Source: Leisingera aquimarina DSM 24565 (GTDB lineage: Bacteria; Pseudomonadota; Alphaproteobacteria; Rhodobacterales; Rhodobacteraceae). Taken from it: 64,000 nt of DNA. Positions 62,606-64,000 of this stretch are shown in pieces; within the stretch, counting starts at the first letter, position 1, and every line of letters begins with the position of its first letter. The position numbers and the translations under genes were made by a program. A model generated the notes under the pieces. That model was not told where the DNA came from. It saw nothing but the letters and a program-made list of their open reading frames with translations, and made no database searches. The stretch is taken from contig NZ_KI421504.1 in NCBI RefSeq assembly GCF_000473165.1, positions 2,526,009 through 2,590,008 on the forward strand, written 5' to 3'.

Positions 62606-62812
62606 TCAGCCCCAGAGCCGCACGGGCTTGCGCACGGTTGCGGGCTGCGCAGCGGGCAAGGTGATTTCAAGGCCCTTGGGAAGAATGGGGCCAAGCTGGG
62701 CAAGACCCGGATTTGCCTCATAGACCGCGACGGCCATGTCTTCGCGGCCGTAGTGGTCCTTGCAGATCTCATCCACCATGTCGCCTTCGCTGGTACGGTA
62801 CGTGGTCATCAC
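62606..62812 (-). CDS. Phage tail protein X (P2 gpX-like, LysM-type)
   Basis: 68 residues: EGDMVDEICKDHYGREDMAV, then VYEANPGLAQLGPILPKGLE, a single LysM-like domain typical of gpX. Overlaps the gpU-like gene by 4 bp. Works in tail assembly. Confidence 0.9.
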   Translation of the reverse strand: MMTTYRTSEGDMVDEICKDHYGREDMAVAVYEANPGLAQLGPILPKGLEITLPAAQPATVRKPVRLWG

Positions 62813-63237
62813 AAGCCCCCGAAGAATGAGGACAGAACACCATTGTCCTGGCCGTAGGATTTCAGGTTCATGGTGAACTCAATCTTGCGGGGGGCGCCGT
62901 CCGCCAGAAAGAGGCTTTTGCGCTCTTCCACGCGGGTGATCGTCCAGCGGTCCCAGACCCAGCCCAGCCCGTCCACCATCATCATCGGCAAGCCGGTTTT
63001 GGCCTGCAGCCGCATCAGTTCAACCTGCCTTAAACCGCCCTTGAAATGGGGGTAAATCACCCCTTCAAGGGTGAGGTCTTCGGCATCCGGGCCAGTGTAC
63101 TGCAGGGCCGGGGCGCGGCCGATCCGGTCCACCTTCTGCCAGCGGTAGCCGGCGGTGCGGGAAAACTGCTGATAGGAGCCGCCGGACATTCCAAAACGGA
63201 ACACCCCCAGCGCCATCATGACCAAACCAAGCTGCAT
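62809..63237 (-). CDS. Phage tail protein U (P2 gpU-like)
   Basis: 142 residues. QFSRTAGYRWQKVDRIGRAP, LQYTGPDAEDLTLEGVIYPH and DRWTITRVEERKSLFLADGA are characteristic of gpU, which caps or terminates the tail tube. It overlaps the tape measure stop by one base. Confidence 0.9.
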   Translation of the reverse strand: MQLGLVMMALGVFRFGMSGGSYQQFSRTAGYRWQKVDRIGRAPALQYTGPDAEDLTLEGVIYPHFKGGLRQVELMRLQAKTGLPMMMVDGLGWVWDRWTITRVEERKSLFLADGAPRKIEFTMNLKSYGQDNGVLSSFFGGL

Positions 63238-64000
63238 CAGTAATCCAATCCGTCATGCAGATCCGCGCGGCGGTCGCTGTCTCTGCGTTTGAGCTGGCGC
63301 ATGACTTCCCGTGCGATTGCCTCGCCGTCCTGGCCGGGCTGCGGATAGATATTGACGCTGACCGTGTCGCCTTGCCGGGTGATCTGCGGGGCGGGGGCCT
63401 GCGCCGCCAGAGCCGGGCGCGGGTCAATGCGCTGTGCGATCTCCGCCTTGCCGGGCAGGGCGGCTGCAGGTGCCGCCAGGGCGGTGGCCGCCATCGCCGC
63501 TTTAAGGGCACGGGCGGGCAGGATGCTGCCCGGCACCTTCGGGACAAACACCTCCGGTTCCCGCCGTTCGCCGATCAGATAGGACAGGCCTGGCAGCACA
63601 GGTCCGCCGCTGTCCCGGTTGCCCTGCACGCGCGGGGCGACAGAGCCGGACAGCGGGTGTGCCCGTGCCGCCGGAGTGGCCGGGCCACCGCCGCCGCTGG
63701 CCCAGTTCTGCAGGTCTGTCAGCCATTGCGGCTTCAAGTCCTTCAGCTTGTTGGTGATGAAGGTCACCAGCTGGTCCACAATGGACGCCATTCCGTCCCA
63801 TAGGGATTTCATGAAGGTGACGCCGGTTGCGAACAGGCTGAACTCTTTGAACTTGGCGATGATCTGATCCGGAACGCCCAGCAGCTCCATCACATAGGCG
63901 ACAAGGCCGATGGCGCCCTCTACCGCCAGGGTGAAGGGGTTGAACTCGGCCAGCAGCTTGAACACGCCCTTGATTATGCCCTCATCAAAGGCAGCGCGGA
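63237..64000 (-). CDS. Phage tail tape measure protein, C-terminal part
   Basis: About 254 residues; the frame is open to the right edge, so the gene continues outside. Contains an alpha-helical membrane-like part (FNPFTLAVEGAIGLVAYVME), a proline/Gly-rich linker and a basic tail (EVMRQLKRRDSDRRADLHDG). Size and position upstream of gpU identify it as the tape measure, which sets tail length. It shows that the prophage extends to the right. Confidence 0.88.
   Translation of the reverse strand, partial: RAAFDEGIIKGVFKLLAEFNPFTLAVEGAIGLVAYVMELLGVPDQIIAKFKEFSLFATGVTFMKSLWDGMASIVDQLVTFITNKLKDLKPQWLTDLQNWASGGGGPATPAARAHPLSGSVAPRVQGNRDSGGPVLPGLSYLIGERREPEVFVPKVPGSILPARALKAAMAATALAAPAAALPGKAEIAQRIDPRPALAAQAPAPQITRQGDTVSVNIYPQPGQDGEAIAREVMRQLKRRDSDRRADLHDGLDY

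Overview
The window reads as a stretch of the main chromosome of a marine roseobacter-type alphaproteobacterium (Rhodobacteraceae; Leisingera/Phaeobacter/Ruegeria-like). The grounds are high GC, protein sequences typical of the group (a 407-residue HemA with an FNR-type box, Lon of about 803 residues, paired TRAP transporters, RTX/Hint proteins) and short intergenic palindromes that I know from Rhodobacteraceae. The genus is an inference.

Layout. 1-0.9 kb: 3' end of a TRAP large permease with a strong terminator. 1-5.4 kb, mostly minus strand: tpiA, an IscA/HesB protein, a periplasmic glycerophosphodiesterase and a SufT-like protein, with a decayed IS3-family element (3725-5035) between the last two. 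5.6-9.4 kb: an outer-membrane barrel candidate, an NfeD/SPFH membrane pair and a RimK ATP-grasp ligase fused to a retropepsin-like protease domain. 9.5-17.2 kb: tgt, rsgA, lon, a leucine-dehydrogenase family enzyme with a divergent Lrp regulator, and a tailed HU protein. 17.3-18.8 kb: tRNA cluster Val(CAC), phosphatase gene, Val(UAC), then three tandem Asp(GUC) copies. 19-31 kb: M20 peptidase, hemA, a RodZ-like protein, ispG, DsbA-like and M48 proteins, an aminotransferase, an amidase and a metallophosphoesterase. 31-38.5 kb: PBP1A, then two RTX-repeat proteins on either side of prfB. 38.7-45.6 kb: a DUF2189 protein, an XRE regulator, the ilvI-ilvH operon with a complete leader-peptide attenuator, and a 2OG-Fe(II) oxygenase next to a capsule-type protein. 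45.7-56 kb: MBL-fold and MltB-like proteins, three signalling proteins and a complete TRAP transporter (DctP, a long DctQ, a very long DctM). 56-59 kb: VOC protein, bpt, RDD and DUF2852 proteins. 59.1-64 kb: an accessory segment with six copies of a roughly 20-bp motif, an AT-rich DUF5677-like gene, a non-coding stretch that may be a gene remnant, and the end of a P2-like prophage tail operon running off the right edge.

How it works together. The 48-56 kb block looks like one sensing and uptake unit: a Cache-domain histidine kinase and a NarL-type response regulator are transcribed away from a TakP-like TRAP transporter, and a palindrome that could be the regulator's site sits in the divergent gap. 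Cell-envelope genes (amidase, PBP1A, lytic transglycosylase, RodZ-like, M48, DsbA-like) recur across 22-48 kb. The ilv operon shows transcription attenuation by a Val/Leu/Ile/Thr-rich leader peptide. hemA carries an anaerobic-regulator box.

Most likely to reward further work: the repeat array with the AT-rich gene beside the prophage, the RimB-RimK type fusion, the TRAP/two-component unit and its palindrome, and the dispersed double-hairpin repeat. I found no CRISPR array, rRNA or integrase in the window.
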